A DNA stretch of 34,066 bases, from positions 1 to 34,066 of the forward strand of contig MEOG01000027.1 in assembly GCA_001769125.1 (NCBI GenBank), read 5' to 3'. Each line of letters opens with the position of its first letter. The stretch's first letter is position 1. Position numbers and translations under genes: made by a program. Source of the stretch: Bacteroidetes bacterium GWF2_35_48 (lineage in GTDB: Bacteria > Bacteroidota > Bacteroidia > Bacteroidales > GWF2-35-48). The notes below the pieces were generated by a model, which saw only the letters and a program-made list of their open reading frames with translations, made no database searches and was not told the DNA's origin. Shown piece after piece: positions 18,301 to 27,500 of this stretch.

Positions 18301-18386
18301 ATAAATTTGACTATGGGTAATATTATTATTCTGCTTATTTTCATGAAAAATACATTAACGGAAATAACGTAAAACGCCTTATTCAT
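15303..18386 (-). CDS. Beta-propeller sensor histidine kinase (Reg_prop / Y_Y_Y / His_kinase)
   Basis: Protein of 1027 residues. A signal peptide lies at about 43-64 (MQKFFTVIIIF, ending YYGQ), so the true start may be Met43 at 18260. The longer form adds a second hydrophobic stretch. The periplasmic part (about 65-690) is a propeller with repeated two-component propeller motifs such as DSKGFIWIGTDAGVSRFDG, EDKKGRIWF, DADTLWAGTNNGL. A Y_Y_Y-type beta domain follows (about 690-765), then a membrane helix (about 775-796), a short coiled linker and a LytS-type kinase with phosphoacceptor H824 in MNPHFLFN. The ATPase region has PLVENAIWHG and a DNGVGRD box. The kinase overlaps the LytTR regulator gene by 8 bp and is its probable partner. 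In Bacteroidota such propellers often sense polysaccharide fragments, but the ligand here is unknown. Confidence 0.92.
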   Translation of the reverse strand: MNKAFYVISVNVFFMKISRIIILPIVKFIIFVKLLLSLFPKKMQKFFTVIIIFICAQFNYYGQEPKLIQYTPENGLPSYETYCVFQDSKGFIWIGTDAGVSRFDGNEFENFTTSDGLTDNTVFNIYEDKKGRIWFCTFNCKLCYFYNEKIYPYRYNNQIISIAYNKFIKSIFIDNNETLYISFFRRTPFSIDKYGNISYMLPAKLPLYRNFFLIEMQDFFFSGLFGELFSNEWSIYFFNKRQLIVPQAIPQCNKFYIPRINVIKNSENEYFIFIDNNLYYFLNNKISFIPKKTKFGKIVSVFKDKNNIIWLATEKGVFYYPNTDIFNAEPLLFTSIPASSILIDFDNNIWITTLNKGIFLCNSFGIYSYLPGKGLLLDDITDITQFNDSILLLQTNDNYFFSLYKYALKKNAINYTQSNLFHRPLLIFKTPNNKLLNIGYKGDKVFLHTYKNEFLVNTFFFEGHPKVMCLRKSDSTVYIAHHNGIFHVSESKITNLTKKFKLFRTTTVYEDSKSILWIGRRNGLWYYNQKEFYKYVHKKFLNLFLYNITDIKEYNNLLWIATRDEGIIAFNEDSVIYINKRKGLSSDQCNTLFFDADTLWAGTNNGLNKIIFSKEKKYSIEKYCTSSGLLSAQIQKIIKIKAYLYLNTPTGINAIHSSCITPKFRDRKLSINYIKVNDKSLPEKKIYELDNNENKIQLKISYPTFNNFEKQKFRYKYDTSNASQWFETESRIINIQLLPGHNVFTIQAINPVTEQPEATKSISFIISKPYWQKVWFIVLIVCFSILLSFFYVLYYRNKIKRKAEIRSMIAEAEIKALRSRMNPHFLFNALSSIQRFILSQNTSEADKYFSKFTKLIRLMLDTSERGTITLEAEIEILNNYIEIEQLRLNNKFSFNILIKGENIQKNKIEIPSMMVQPLVENAIWHGLSKKTGQGHLSITFQIKNKILAISVEDNGVGRDKAMEIKERNKTGKKSLSLDILQKRLQIFNDVTKMKNKIIFVDLFDEHKNPSGTKVTVLTYYKFYPNNE

Positions 18387-18495
18387 CCTTTGTAATTCTT
18401 CATTTATACATTAGTCTGAATTTTCCTTGGATAGAAATTTGCATTAAATACTTTTGTGTCTCCTACCTCAAAATTCCTTCCTCAATAAACGGGTT

Positions 18496-18526
18496 AAAAA
18501 AAAAGCCGCAAGTGCGGCTTTTTTTT
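18496..18526 (-). terminator. Intrinsic terminator after the PorP/SprF gene
   Basis: A GCCGC/GCGGC stem with an AAGT/ACTT loop is extended by A runs on one side and T runs on the other. It directly abuts the stop codon at 18525. On the minus strand the stem is followed by nine T residues. It should end the adhesin/PorP transcript and separate it from the kinase gene, whose promoter must then lie in 18387-18495. I see no clear TAnnTTTG box there. Confidence 0.88.
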
Positions 18527-19538
18527 ATATCTTTGGACAGGGTACTACAACTTTTTTTCTTTTTTTCTGCAAATGCTGATCCTGATTGAATTCGTAGATT
18601 ATTGAAATTTCATGGGCTCCATCTGTGTTTGAGAAAAGCCTTGATATGGTAAGGTCGTAACTATATCCTGCTATGAATTGTTTGAATTTTATACCTGCCA
18701 TGACAACAAGCGCATCGTGGTTTAAATAACCGGGTTTATAATTTTTCTGAAGAGGAATTCCCCTGTACCAAATTCCCAGTAATATAGGCTTCCTAAACCA
18801 GTAGCCGCCTAAGTCAAGCTGGTCGTATTTATTTTGATGTCGATAGTTAAATACTAATGAGATGTATTCTTCTTCATAAAGACCGGCCGATTTTCTCAAA
18901 AATAATTTTACACCGCCGTGTATTGAAAGTTTCATAGGAATCGGACTGGCACTGCCTATAAGCGATTGGTTGGGTTCAAGTATATGATCAAAGACAAAAC
19001 CTCCCCAGTATTTGTCTGAAAAAACTATTGCAGATGTGGCAAAATCAATATACCCTTTTTTCTCTACATTGTATGTTTCAAGATTAGATGTTGCAAGCGG
19101 ACCGTTGAATGTAAGCTGGTCGCCAAAAATTAATTTGTCAAAATCTATGCTTCTTTGCGTGAAGGAAAATTGTAACCCAGGTCTTATGCTCCATTGCCTG
19201 TTGATTGAAATATTATAGGTGTATTGCCCTGCAATCTTTGTACTTCGTAGTCTTCCGGTTCCGGCTTTGTCATTAAGGAAAAGTAATCCAACACCGCTTT
19301 TCATAGAAGCAAAATAATGATCTGCCGATAGTGCAGTAGACACGAATGCTCCCGGAATGGCTGGCCATTGGTTTCTGTAATTCATTACCGCCCTGCTACC
19401 ATCTGTTGATCCTGCAAAAGAGGGATTAAGATATGAAGGCGCAACAAAGAATTGTGAGAATTGCGGATCCTGCGCAAAAGAGCTTGTGCCACAAAAGCAG
19501 ATAATTCCAATTAATAATATGGTAAAATATCTTTTCAC
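18525..19538 (-). CDS. PorP/SprF family T9SS outer-membrane protein
   Basis: The 337-residue protein has a signal peptide (1-22, ending SFAQ) and the family signature directly after it: DPQFSQFFVAPSYLNPSFAG, followed by RNQWPAIP. The rest is an outer-membrane barrel-like series of alternating beta strands, including YWGGFVFDHI, GIWYRGIP and FIAGYSYDLTIS. Length and layout are normal for the family. PorP/SprF proteins act at the outer membrane with the T9SS. SprF of Flavobacterium johnsoniae is needed to secrete the adhesin SprB, which has a type B (CHU_C) sorting domain. A CHU_C adhesin is encoded three genes upstream here, so this protein is probably its dedicated partner. Its ATG overlaps the stop of the 114-residue protein by 4 bp. 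Confidence 0.93.
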   Translation of the reverse strand: MKRYFTILLIGIICFCGTSSFAQDPQFSQFFVAPSYLNPSFAGSTDGSRAVMNYRNQWPAIPGAFVSTALSADHYFASMKSGVGLLFLNDKAGTGRLRSTKIAGQYTYNISINRQWSIRPGLQFSFTQRSIDFDKLIFGDQLTFNGPLATSNLETYNVEKKGYIDFATSAIVFSDKYWGGFVFDHILEPNQSLIGSASPIPMKLSIHGGVKLFLRKSAGLYEEEYISLVFNYRHQNKYDQLDLGGYWFRKPILLGIWYRGIPLQKNYKPGYLNHDALVVMAGIKFKQFIAGYSYDLTISRLFSNTDGAHEISIIYEFNQDQHLQKKRKKVVVPCPKI

Positions 19539-19879
19539 TGCTTTTCTGATTTTTCTGCAAAGTCAATCAATTCAATTGCTATTTCCGATATTTTGTTTAT
19601 TACTTCTTCTCTTGCAATGTCTGCGCTTCTGAATATTTTCATGTGTTCGTAAATTTCATATAAAGCTGCCAGCATTTTTTTTCTGTGTCTTGTTTTTTTA
19701 TTGTTTTGTTTTATTACTTCACTGCACACATAATTGGAAAACGATTTATATCCCGCTTCTTCAATAGGGTGAACAATCATATCCATTTCCATTGAATGCG
19801 TTAGAGAGTACAAACCCGACATTGCGCCTATCATTTGCGCGTGTTTTTCAAGAATGATATTATTTAATAAAGCTTTCAT
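19535..19879 (-). CDS. Unrecognised 114-residue helical protein of the SprB/SprF-like module
   Basis: I do not recognise this family. The protein has no signal peptide or membrane segment and is predicted to be mostly helical: an N-terminal LLNNIILEKHAQMIGAMSG helix, a short middle part with HPIEEAGYKSFSNYVCSEV, a basic KKTRHRKKM patch, and a C-terminal acidic amphipathic helix pair ending IDFAEKSEKQ. It should be cytoplasmic. Its stop overlaps the PorP/SprF start by 4 bp, and it begins 9 bp after the PD40 protein gene, so it is clearly part of the same translational unit. The context suggests a role in regulating or assisting export of the giant adhesin, but nothing in the sequence shows a mechanism. 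Confidence 0.8.
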   Translation of the reverse strand: MKALLNNIILEKHAQMIGAMSGLYSLTHSMEMDMIVHPIEEAGYKSFSNYVCSEVIKQNNKKTRHRKKMLAALYEIYEHMKIFRSADIAREEVINKISEIAIELIDFAEKSEKQ

Positions 19880-19888
19880 TATATTATT

Positions 19889-21478
19889 TTACTCTGTATT
19901 TTTTTTTCGTTTAAGTTGAATATTTTTGAATATTATTTGTTCTTCTACAATTGCAGGAATTTCAAGCCAGTCAATCATGCTTTCATATCCTTCTGCTTCA
20001 ATAATTATTTTATATTTTTTTCCGGGGTCAACAATAAACAGATAGTTGCCGGTTTCTTTATTTGTTCTATAAACTCCCTGTAAAGAATTCGTCTGATTAT
20101 CTATAAGCGTTATAATAATGGTCGCTTTAATTGTAACAGGAATAGAGTCATTACTCAAAACTACGCCTTTCAATAATTTGTAATTTGAATTATTTTCGGG
20201 CATATCAATTGTGAAGATTTCGTGGTTGCCGTTGCCTTCTTTGTCGCACGAATAGTAGCCTCTCATATTATCTGCCGTGATAACAAAAAATAAATCATCG
20301 TGAACAGAATTTAAAGGGTAGCCAAGATTTTCAGGATTACTCCATTCTCCTTCATAATTCATTACTGTTTTAAAGATGTCATATCCTCCCATGTTTTTGT
20401 GCCCCTTAGAGCTAAAATAAAGTGTTTGTCCATCGGGATGAATAAAGGGCGCATCTTCGTCATAAGGAGTGTTTATGGTTGGTCCCATGTTTTGCGCTTT
20501 GCTCCATTTTCCATTGGGAAATTTAATAACGCGGTACAGGTCTTTGCCTCCATAACCACCGGATCTGTTGCTGGAAAAATAAAAAACAGATTCATCGGGA
20601 GATATTGTTCCGCTGCTTTCCAAGCCTTCTTTGGTATTGATTTCTGCATCAATTTTTACAGGTTCTGTCCATTGATTGTTTTGCCTTTCACTAATGAAAA
20701 TATTACCTCCCGTAAGCTCGCTGTTTGTCCTGTACAAAAATAATTTCTGTCCATCCGGAGTAATTGCCACGCAGGCATCGTGTGTTTCTGAATTAACAGG
20801 AGTGCCTAAATTCTGAGCCTGCGACCAGCCTGTGTCTGTTTTATTTGAAATATAAATATCTTCGAAATATTCTCCTAAAGGATCTTTTTTATCTCCGATA
20901 CTACCCTCTCTGCGCGATGTAAAAAACAATGTATTTTCATCAGAAGTAATGAGAGGAACATAATCAGAAGAAAGAGAATTTATCGTATTCCCCAAATTTT
21001 TTATTGTTACCCTTACCGGATGTAGTATATATGTTTTTGCTGTCAGACACTTGTTAATATGATAATCAGCTTCATCCCATGTAAATGATTTTTTTCCATA
21101 CCAGTATTTGTAATATTGAAATAACTCAATTGCTTTGTCAAAGTTCATCTGCAATTGGCAAATCAAACCAAGATAATAGTACGCATCAATAAAATCATTT
21201 TTCGACTGTTCAAAATATTTTTTTGCTTCCGGTTTATTTCTGGTAGTATTAAATTTACATAAGGCTATTTTATAGTTTATGTCCGAGTTTGTGGAATCCA
21301 TCGCGTAAAGCTCTTTCAGTACAGGTAGCGCAAGATGATAATTTTCAAAACTGTAATAATAATTTGCTTCCTCCACTTTCTTTTTTGGCAATTTAATTTT
21401 TTCCTGACTCTTCGCTGCTATAGTAAATGCTATCAGAAACAGAGTAATCAAAGTTATATGTCTTGTTAAAAGTTTCAT
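19889..21478 (-). CDS. TPR / PD40 beta-propeller protein, PorE-like without OmpA domain
   Basis: The 529-residue protein has a signal peptide (1-24, ending AKSQ). Next comes a TPR-type helical region (about 30-140) with YYYSFENYHLALPVL and AYYYLGLICQLQMNFDKAIELF. A WD40-like PD40 propeller spans about 165-420 with repeated TPDGQKLFL, SPDESVFYFSSNRSGGYGGKDLY and HPDGQTLYFSSKGHKNMGGYDIF. The last 100 residues are a carboxypeptidase-regulatory-like beta domain (LKGVVLSND, GNYLFIVDPGKKYKI). T9SS component PorE and related proteins share the TPR, PD40 and regulatory-like layout but end in an OmpA peptidoglycan-binding domain, which is absent here. The protein is periplasmic and probably belongs to the adhesin/PorP export unit. 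Confidence 0.88.
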   Translation of the reverse strand: MKLLTRHITLITLFLIAFTIAAKSQEKIKLPKKKVEEANYYYSFENYHLALPVLKELYAMDSTNSDINYKIALCKFNTTRNKPEAKKYFEQSKNDFIDAYYYLGLICQLQMNFDKAIELFQYYKYWYGKKSFTWDEADYHINKCLTAKTYILHPVRVTIKNLGNTINSLSSDYVPLITSDENTLFFTSRREGSIGDKKDPLGEYFEDIYISNKTDTGWSQAQNLGTPVNSETHDACVAITPDGQKLFLYRTNSELTGGNIFISERQNNQWTEPVKIDAEINTKEGLESSGTISPDESVFYFSSNRSGGYGGKDLYRVIKFPNGKWSKAQNMGPTINTPYDEDAPFIHPDGQTLYFSSKGHKNMGGYDIFKTVMNYEGEWSNPENLGYPLNSVHDDLFFVITADNMRGYYSCDKEGNGNHEIFTIDMPENNSNYKLLKGVVLSNDSIPVTIKATIIITLIDNQTNSLQGVYRTNKETGNYLFIVDPGKKYKIIIEAEGYESMIDWLEIPAIVEEQIIFKNIQLKRKKNTE

Positions 21479-21537
21479 TTTATTTTATTTTATATTTTCA
21501 GGACTTTCATTTTATTTATTTTTATCTTTTTTGCTCC

Positions 21538-21599
21538 GTACTGTAGAATCGCTCCACCTGTGCTGAGCGAAGTCGAAGTATGGAGCGATTCTACAGTAC
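21538..21599 (-). repeat. Inverted repeat downstream of the giant adhesin gene
   Basis: The arms gtactgtagaatcgctcca (21538-21556) and tggagcgattctacagtac (21581-21599) are perfect 19-bp complements around a 24-nt loop. The loop holds a ctgagcgaagtcgaag motif, a common dispersed motif in bacterial genomes. The repeat sits immediately after the adhesin TAG. It could form a strong hairpin that limits read-through into the PD40 gene, but no T run follows. A related element lies at 28891-28946. Confidence 0.85.
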
Positions 21600-24500
21600 C
21601 TACCTCAACACCGTAACATCTCCCGCTGCTTCATATTCTTTTCCGTCTGCGCAAATCCAGCTTGCTTTCCACACATAAACATCTTGCTTACATATATCAT
21701 TTTTATAATATCCGTCCCATCCCATCATAATATCATCACTTACAAAAAGCAATTCGCCCCACCGGTTAAATATTTCTAATTTATAAGAACTCACACTTCT
21801 GAAAAGCGGATGAAACACATCAAACGAAAGATCGGGTAAGGTATACGCGCCGCCATTTCCTCCCCCGGTATTTGGTGTAAAGGCATTCGGGAAAATTACA
21901 TTGCACTCTGATCGTGCGCGTACGCCATTTGATAACGTAAACGTGTCCGTGCAAGCCTCTGCTGAATATGCAATCAATGTTATGTCGAACATCCCTGCGT
22001 TTATATATGAGTGAGAAGGATTTTCCAAAGTGGATGTATCTCCATCGCCGAAATGCCATAAGTAATTTGCTCCATTGTCTGAAAGGTTATAGCATTGAAT
22101 CTGTTCATCGGGTATAGTTACAATTGCCGGATTGATATGAAAAAAAGCATTTGGGGGCTGATGCACAACAATTGTCTGAAACGAATTACTCTGTCCGCTA
22201 AAACCTGTTGCCGTTAATTCAACTTCATACGTGCCGGGTGTATAAAATGTGTGTTCAGGATTTTCCTGAGTTGAAACACTGCCGTCTCCAAACTCCCAGT
22301 AAAATGAGTTGCTATAGAGCGATTGATTCGTGAAATTTACAACTAAAGGAGGACAACCATGCAGGGCTGAACTTGTAAATTGCGAAACAGGAGTAACGGG
22401 AATAATTTTTATTGTCTGCGATATTGAATCAATGCAATGTTCTCCCGACGCAACAAGTGTAATCGTGTATTCACCCCATGTATTGTAAATATGGACACCC
22501 GGAGCTGGTCCCTGCGCTGTTTGCCCGTCTCCGAAAGACCATGAATAATACCATGTACCTTGTGTTGTATTTACAATGCTTACTGTTGATGAAGGATACG
22601 TTTGCTCTGTGGGTGTAGCAAAAAAGCTTGCATCAGGACTGGGATAAACAGTAATTTTTTTTGTAATCGTATCGCTGCATCCGTAAGTTGATTGAGCAAT
22701 AAGTGTTACATCATAATTTACATCCTGATACGTTGTATTTGTAAAAGTATGGTTTGGATGATACACTAAAGAATTTGTGCCGTCTCCGAAATTCCATTGC
22801 GCGCTTGTTGCTCCTTCAGATGTATTGATAATCCCTGCTTCATAGGGGCTACATTCTGCATTGTTTATTGTAAAATTTGCAACAAGATTCGGAAATACAA
22901 AAACGGTTTTTGAAAATTGCGCAGTGCATCCTTCTACCGTTACAGCATTCAGAACGAGCTGGTAGGCTTGCATCTGGCTTGAGTTGTTTACGTAAAGATG
23001 CGAAATATTGGCTGAATCTGAAACGAGCGAGTCTCCATCTCCAAAGTTCCATATATAACTGTCTCCGCCTGAAGAGAGATTCTGGATTGCTAGAGTAAAG
23101 GGAGTACAAGATTCTGTTGTATCTGTTGTAAACAGGGCAACAGGCGCTGGAGATACATTTACGTTAATTTTTGATGAATCAATGCAGTTGTAAAGAGAGT
23201 AGGAGAGGAGGCTAACTGAATACAGTATGTCTTCATTACTTTCATTTATGAAAACATGTGTGGGGTTTTCTGCCTGAGATATAATTCCATCGCCAAAATT
23301 CCACAAATAATTAGCAGCGCCTTCTGATTGATTTGTAAAATTAACAGCAAGCGGACTGCATCCCTGAAGTGGCTCTGATGCAAAAGCAGAAGTTATTTGC
23401 GGATATACTGTAATTTGCCTGATGATGGTATCTGTACATCCGGTGCTGCTTCCCGCAATAAGAGTTATATAATAATTAAGCGGTGTATTTCCACTGTTTG
23501 AGAATGTGTGATAAACAACCGAATCGTTGCTTGTCATTGTATCTCCATCTCCAAAATTCCAAAAGCAGAATTCGGCATTGCCCGAAATATTTAATATTTG
23601 TGCGTTGTAAGGTGCGCAGCCCGTATAATTTTCAATGATGAAATTTGCTGTAACCTGCGGATGAACTATTATCGTATTTCTGGCAGTATCATTACAACCG
23701 TAAACAGAATTGACGATAAGCACCGCTTCGACTGAATCATTCATTGAAGAAAAATTGTAATACAGATGTTCCGGATTTTGTTGAATGGAAGAGCCACCGT
23801 CTCCAAACTCCCAAACTAAATTTTGAGAGCCTACAGATGTATTTTGAAAATTTACATTCAGAGGAGAACATCCATTTTCAGGAGAATTCGTAAATGCCGC
23901 GTGAACACCCGGGAAAATAATTACATCGCGTGATAATGATTCCATACAACCATGGCTGTTCCATACATCAAGATTAATGGTATTCGTGTCTGGCACAGAT
24001 GTATTATTTGTATAAGAATAGCTGAAATTTTGAACCGGCGTATCACTGAATGTACCATCGCCCATCGTCCAGTAATACTGCGTTGCGCCTTCCGATGAAT
24101 TTATAATTTCTGCAACAAAGGGACTGCATCCTGAATTATATTCAAAAGTAAAGTTTGCAAAAAGTTTTCCATAAACAGTAATGTTTTGTGAAAATGTATC
24201 GTTGCAATTATATTGAGAAGTAGCAATCAGAGTGGTATTGAAGACCGTATCTTGTGTTGAAAGGTTTGTGAAAAGATGTTCGGGATTTGGTAATTCTGAT
24301 GAACCGCCATCTCCATAATTCCAAGTATAATTTTCTGCATTGGATGAAAAATTTGTAAACTGAACCGATAGCGGATTGCAGCCATTAATGGGGCTTGCAG
24401 TGAAATATGCCGTAACAGGTGGAAATACTGTAATGTCTTTTTGAATTGTGTCGGCGCATCCGTGAGAATTTGTAACAGCAAGTTCAATTGTGCGAATTAA

Positions 24501-27500
24501 CGGTGTGCTGCCGTTATTATTATAAGTATAATTAATTACGGTATTACCCGACTGTGAGGTCATGCCATCGCCAAAAGCCCAGTCATAAGTGATAGCACCA
24601 ATGGAGTTATTTGTTATTACAGCATCGAAAGGAGCGCATCCTGAATAATTTTCTAAAGCAAAGTTTGCAAGCAGATATGAGTAAACCGTAATTTCAGATG
24701 TAATTGTATCAGTACAATTATAGGGCGAAATCGCAATAAGAGAAACATGATACGTCGTGTCGTTATTACTAAAATTAACAAAAGAATGGATGCCTGATGG
24801 AAACGCGGAAGAGCTGCCATCGCCGTATATCCAGTCGTAAGCAGTTGCGCCTGTTGAGTTATTTGTAAATGTTACCTCAAGCGGATTGCAGCCTATGGTA
24901 ATATCGGGTGTAAATGATGCAACAACAGAGGGATTGACGGTAATTGTTTTCCTGATAGTATCCGTGCAATTATTGCTGTTTGTAACAATCAGTTCCATAA
25001 CATAATCAACAGGGTTGACGCTTGTGTTAATATAGGAATGACTGAAAGATAAAGCAGCCGTATCAGAAATTGTTCCGTCTCCAAAATTCCATTGATATGA
25101 ATTTGCTCCGATAGAATTATTTATAAGTTGAAGATTAAATGGTGTGCAACCTGAGGCAGATTGAATCGCAAAGTCCGCTTTCAGATATGGATAAACAGTT
25201 ATGGTTGTAATGGCGGTATCCGTACAATTGAATTGAGAAATAGCAATGAGTTGCGCATTGAAAATTGTATCATTTAATGAATAATTCTGATATTCATGTA
25301 TTGGATTTTCATTAGCAGAATTGCCACTGTCTCCGAAATTCCATTGATAATTACTCGCTCCTGTTGATGTGTTTGTAAATTCTACGCTTAGCGGATTGCA
25401 TCCCTGAATAGGTTGCGCGGTAAAATCAGCATTGATTCCCGGGTAAATTGTTATTGTTCTCTGCATGGTATCTGTGCAGGCATTAGCTCCCTGTACGGCA
25501 AGTGTGATGTTGTAATTCAGAGGATTGTTCGTATTATTTTCATACTGATAAGTTAAATTCGCGTTGTTATCTTCGTAAGAAATTCCATCGCCAAAATTCC
25601 ATGAATTGCTTGTTGCCCCTATCGAATTATTAGTAATAACAGCATTAAACGGAGTACAACCCTGTGAATATTCAATACTGAAATCTGCTTTTACTAATCC
25701 CGAAACTGTGATTGGAATTTCTAAGGTATCATAACATAAAAACTGCGATATAGCAACAAGCTGAACATAATAAATTGTATCTGTCAGGTTGTAATTTAAA
25801 AAGGTATGATCAGGAGATTCAATTGAGGAAGAGCTGCCATCAGCAAAGTTCCAGAAATAATTTACAGCACCCAGACTTGTGTTTAAAAAAGAAACTTCAA
25901 GCGGACTGCAGCCATTATCAATACTTGCATTTGCCTGTGCGATAACCTGTGGATTTATTGTTATTGGAATAGAGAGCGTATCTGTGCAATTGTGATTATT
26001 GTATGCTATTAATTCAATAATATTTACTGCCGGATTTGCATTCAAATTTGTGTATATATGAGTAAAAGAAGTAGCAGAAGTATCCGAAGAAGTTCCATCT
26101 CCATAATTCCAAAGATAGCTGACAGCACCGATTGAAGCATTTGTTATTTCTGCATTATAGGGAGAACAACCTGTAACATTTTCCATGCTGAAATTTGCAT
26201 TGAGATAAGAAAAAACAGTAACCGGCATGCTGGCCGTATCGCGGCAATTGTATTGAGAAATGGCTATCAGTAAGGTATTGAAGGTTGTGTCATTTGGAGA
26301 AAGATTTTCATAAATATGAAACGTATCTTCAAAAGAAGATGTTCCACCTTCGCCATATTGCCAGTCGTAAATTGTTGCGCTTGTTGAAAGATTTGTGAAT
26401 GCAACATTAAGCGGATTGCAGCCGATAATGGGCGTTGCGGTGAAATCTGCATTTACGGGAGGAAAGACTGTTATCTGACGAATCAATGTATCTGTGCAGT
26501 TGTAGCTGTTTTTTACAACCAATCGTATGTTGAAAATTTCAGGAATACCGGATGTGTTTGTGAAGATGTGCTCTAATGTTGCATCGGGTAAATCAGAAGT
26601 AAAACCGTCTCCGAAATCCCATTCATAAACACTTGCTCCTATAGATGCGTTGATAATTTCTGCATGAAAAGGAGAACAACCGGAAACGTATTCAGCAGTG
26701 AAATCAGCGCGCAGATAGGGAGCAACAAGAACAGGCAGAGAGCTGGTGTCTGAACATCCGTATTGCGAGAAAGCAAGCAGAGAAGTTGTGTATGTCGTGT
26801 CGTTATTTCCCCAGTTATAAAAAGTATGATCTGGTTGATCTTGCGATGAACTTCCGCCGTCTCCGTAATTCCATTCATAATAATCTGCTGCCACGGAGTT
26901 GTTCGTATAAGCTACGGTTAATGGATGGCATCCCGTTACCGGACTTGCAGAAAATACAGCCTGCACATCGGGATAAACTGTTATTTGCCTTGTAACAGTA
27001 TCTTTACAATCGTAAATATTATTGCCGATGAGGTCAAGCGTATATATTACAGGATTTGTCGTGTAGTTATTGTATGTATAAGAAAAATTATTGCCGGAAA
27101 AATCGGATGAATCTCCATTCCCAAAATACCAGTTGTAATCTGTTACTCCTGTTGATGTATTCAGAATATTTGCAGTAAAAGGAGTACACCCCGCGGTATT
27201 TTCAATAGAAAAGCTGACATTCATGGGAGGCGCGACAAAAACAGTAATGCTTGCAGAATCTGTCATGTTGCATGCTCCGCTTACAGTAACCGTGTATTTT
27301 GTCGTGGTAAGAGGTGTAACAATCGGAGTTGCGATATTCGGATTATCCATATTTATTGTAGGCGACCAGATATATTGCGCTCCACCTGTAGCAACAAGCT
27401 GGGCAGATTCTCCATAGCATCTCTTAATTACATCAGAGCCTGTTCCTGCAACAATAGCATTAATCTGCATCACATTAAAATCTGAGAAATAGCCGTACCT

